From: Chitinophagia bacterium
Lineage (GTDB): Bacteria > Bacteroidota > Bacteroidia > Chitinophagales > Chitinophagaceae
DNA length: 12,600 nt
NCBI GenBank assembly: GCA_010021705.1
Contig: RGMU01000021.1
Span: forward strand, 1 to 12,600
Reading direction: 5' to 3'
The notes under the pieces were generated by a model. The model was not told the DNA's origin. It saw only the letters and a list, made by a program, of their open reading frames with translations, and did not search any database. This document shows positions 12,205 to 12,600 of the stretch, piece by piece (position 1 is the stretch's first letter; the number at the start of each line of letters is the position of its first letter). The position numbers and the translations under genes were made by a program.

Positions 12205-12600
12205 TTATGCTTTATCAAAAAGCATGGCTAAAAAAATGACAGGTAAGTAAATGATAGATGCAAACATAACTTGCCTTGCCGAAGGCACTGTATTTAGCGT
12301 ATAAAAGCGGTAAGATGCCACCGCATATAGCAATGCTGCTACTAAGCATACACTCATGCCTATGTTGCCGGTGATGTGCATATTTTGGGCAAAAAAGCTA
12401 AGCGGTATTAGCACAAGGCTATAATATATACACTGCAAGCCCGTAAACCGGCTATCCCGCTCGCGAGTGGGCAACATGCGAATGCCGGCTCTTTCGTAGT
12501 CTTCAAATGCTATGTAGGCAATAGACCAAAAGTGCGGAAACTGCCAAAAGAACTGAAACAGAAACAGCACCCATCCTTCGGGGGTGATTGAACCTTTAGC
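12205..12600 (-). CDS. ctaB: Heme O synthase (protoheme IX farnesyltransferase), C-terminal part
   Basis: This is the last 131 residues of a multi-helix prenyltransferase. It makes heme O from protoheme IX and farnesyl diphosphate, the precursor of the heme of aa3 oxidases. The frame is open to the right edge of the window, so the start lies beyond 12600. A GTG at 12568-12570 is internal and not the start. FLFQFFWQFPHFWSIAYIAF (visible residues 13-32) is the CtaB signature of the membrane face, followed by DYERAGIRMLP (34-44) and three further hydrophobic segments before the end LAMLFDKA. It heads the visible part of the oxidase cluster, 23 bases before the first subunit III gene. Confidence 0.93.
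   Translation of the reverse strand, partial: AKGSITPEGWVLFLFQFFWQFPHFWSIAYIAFEDYERAGIRMLPTRERDSRFTGLQCIYYSLVLIPLSFFAQNMHITGNIGMSVCLVAALLYAVASYRFYTLNTVPSARQVMFASIIYLPVIFLAMLFDKA

Noticed and set aside
12568..12570. GTG as start of the ctaB fragment
   Set aside because: The frame is open to the window edge and the upstream residues (AKGSITPEGW) continue the CtaB family pattern, so the gene is truncated by the window.

Overview
The window looks like ordinary chromosome of a Bacteroidota member, probably an aerobic Chitinophagales/Sphingobacteriales-like bacterium, though rank below phylum is a guess. The evidence is a type IX secretion (T9SS) C-terminal sorting domain, -7 boxes of the Bacteroidota form TAnnTTTG in front of several genes, a Bacteroidota-type leucine dehydrogenase, and a cytochrome oxidase cluster with two adjacent subunit III genes. 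I see no tRNA, rRNA, CRISPR array, IS element or prophage gene.

Left part, 1-2235, plus strand: a leucine/amino-acid dehydrogenase behind a leader with several -7-like boxes; a 55-residue secreted Cys/Lys-rich peptide with its own promoter and a strong intrinsic terminator; and a hotdog acyl-CoA thioesterase with its own promoter. A 60-residue two-helix membrane protein is transcribed convergently (2238-2420, minus).

Middle, 2421-3070: about 650 bases that only look empty. They hold a decayed C-terminus of a RES-domain protein on the minus strand, a possible T9SS-tail remnant on the plus strand, a 53-codon membrane miniprotein with promoter and ribosome binding site, and a pair of DnaA-box-like sites in inverted orientation just before dnaN. 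Then come dnaN (sliding clamp), a GT-B glycosyltransferase 17 bases behind it, a secreted SGNH-hydrolase/PKD/T9SS protein, and a VOC-fold protein 10 bases behind that.

Right part, 6917-12600, all minus strand. One probable operon, read right to left, encodes a stand-alone response-regulator receiver, a phosphoglycosyl transferase with an N-terminal degenerate receiver-like domain, and a family 2 glycosyltransferase. Together these suggest regulated initiation and extension of a surface polysaccharide. The other is a cytochrome c oxidase cluster: ctaB (heme O synthase, running off the window edge), two subunit III genes, subunit IV and a SCO copper chaperone, covering heme modification, membrane subunits and CuA assembly of a terminal oxidase. 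Subunits I and II are not in the window.

I do not see a clearly new multi-gene system. The best leads are the receiver plus pseudo-receiver/phosphoglycosyl transferase pair, the two small uncharacterised proteins, and the gene remnants upstream of dnaN.
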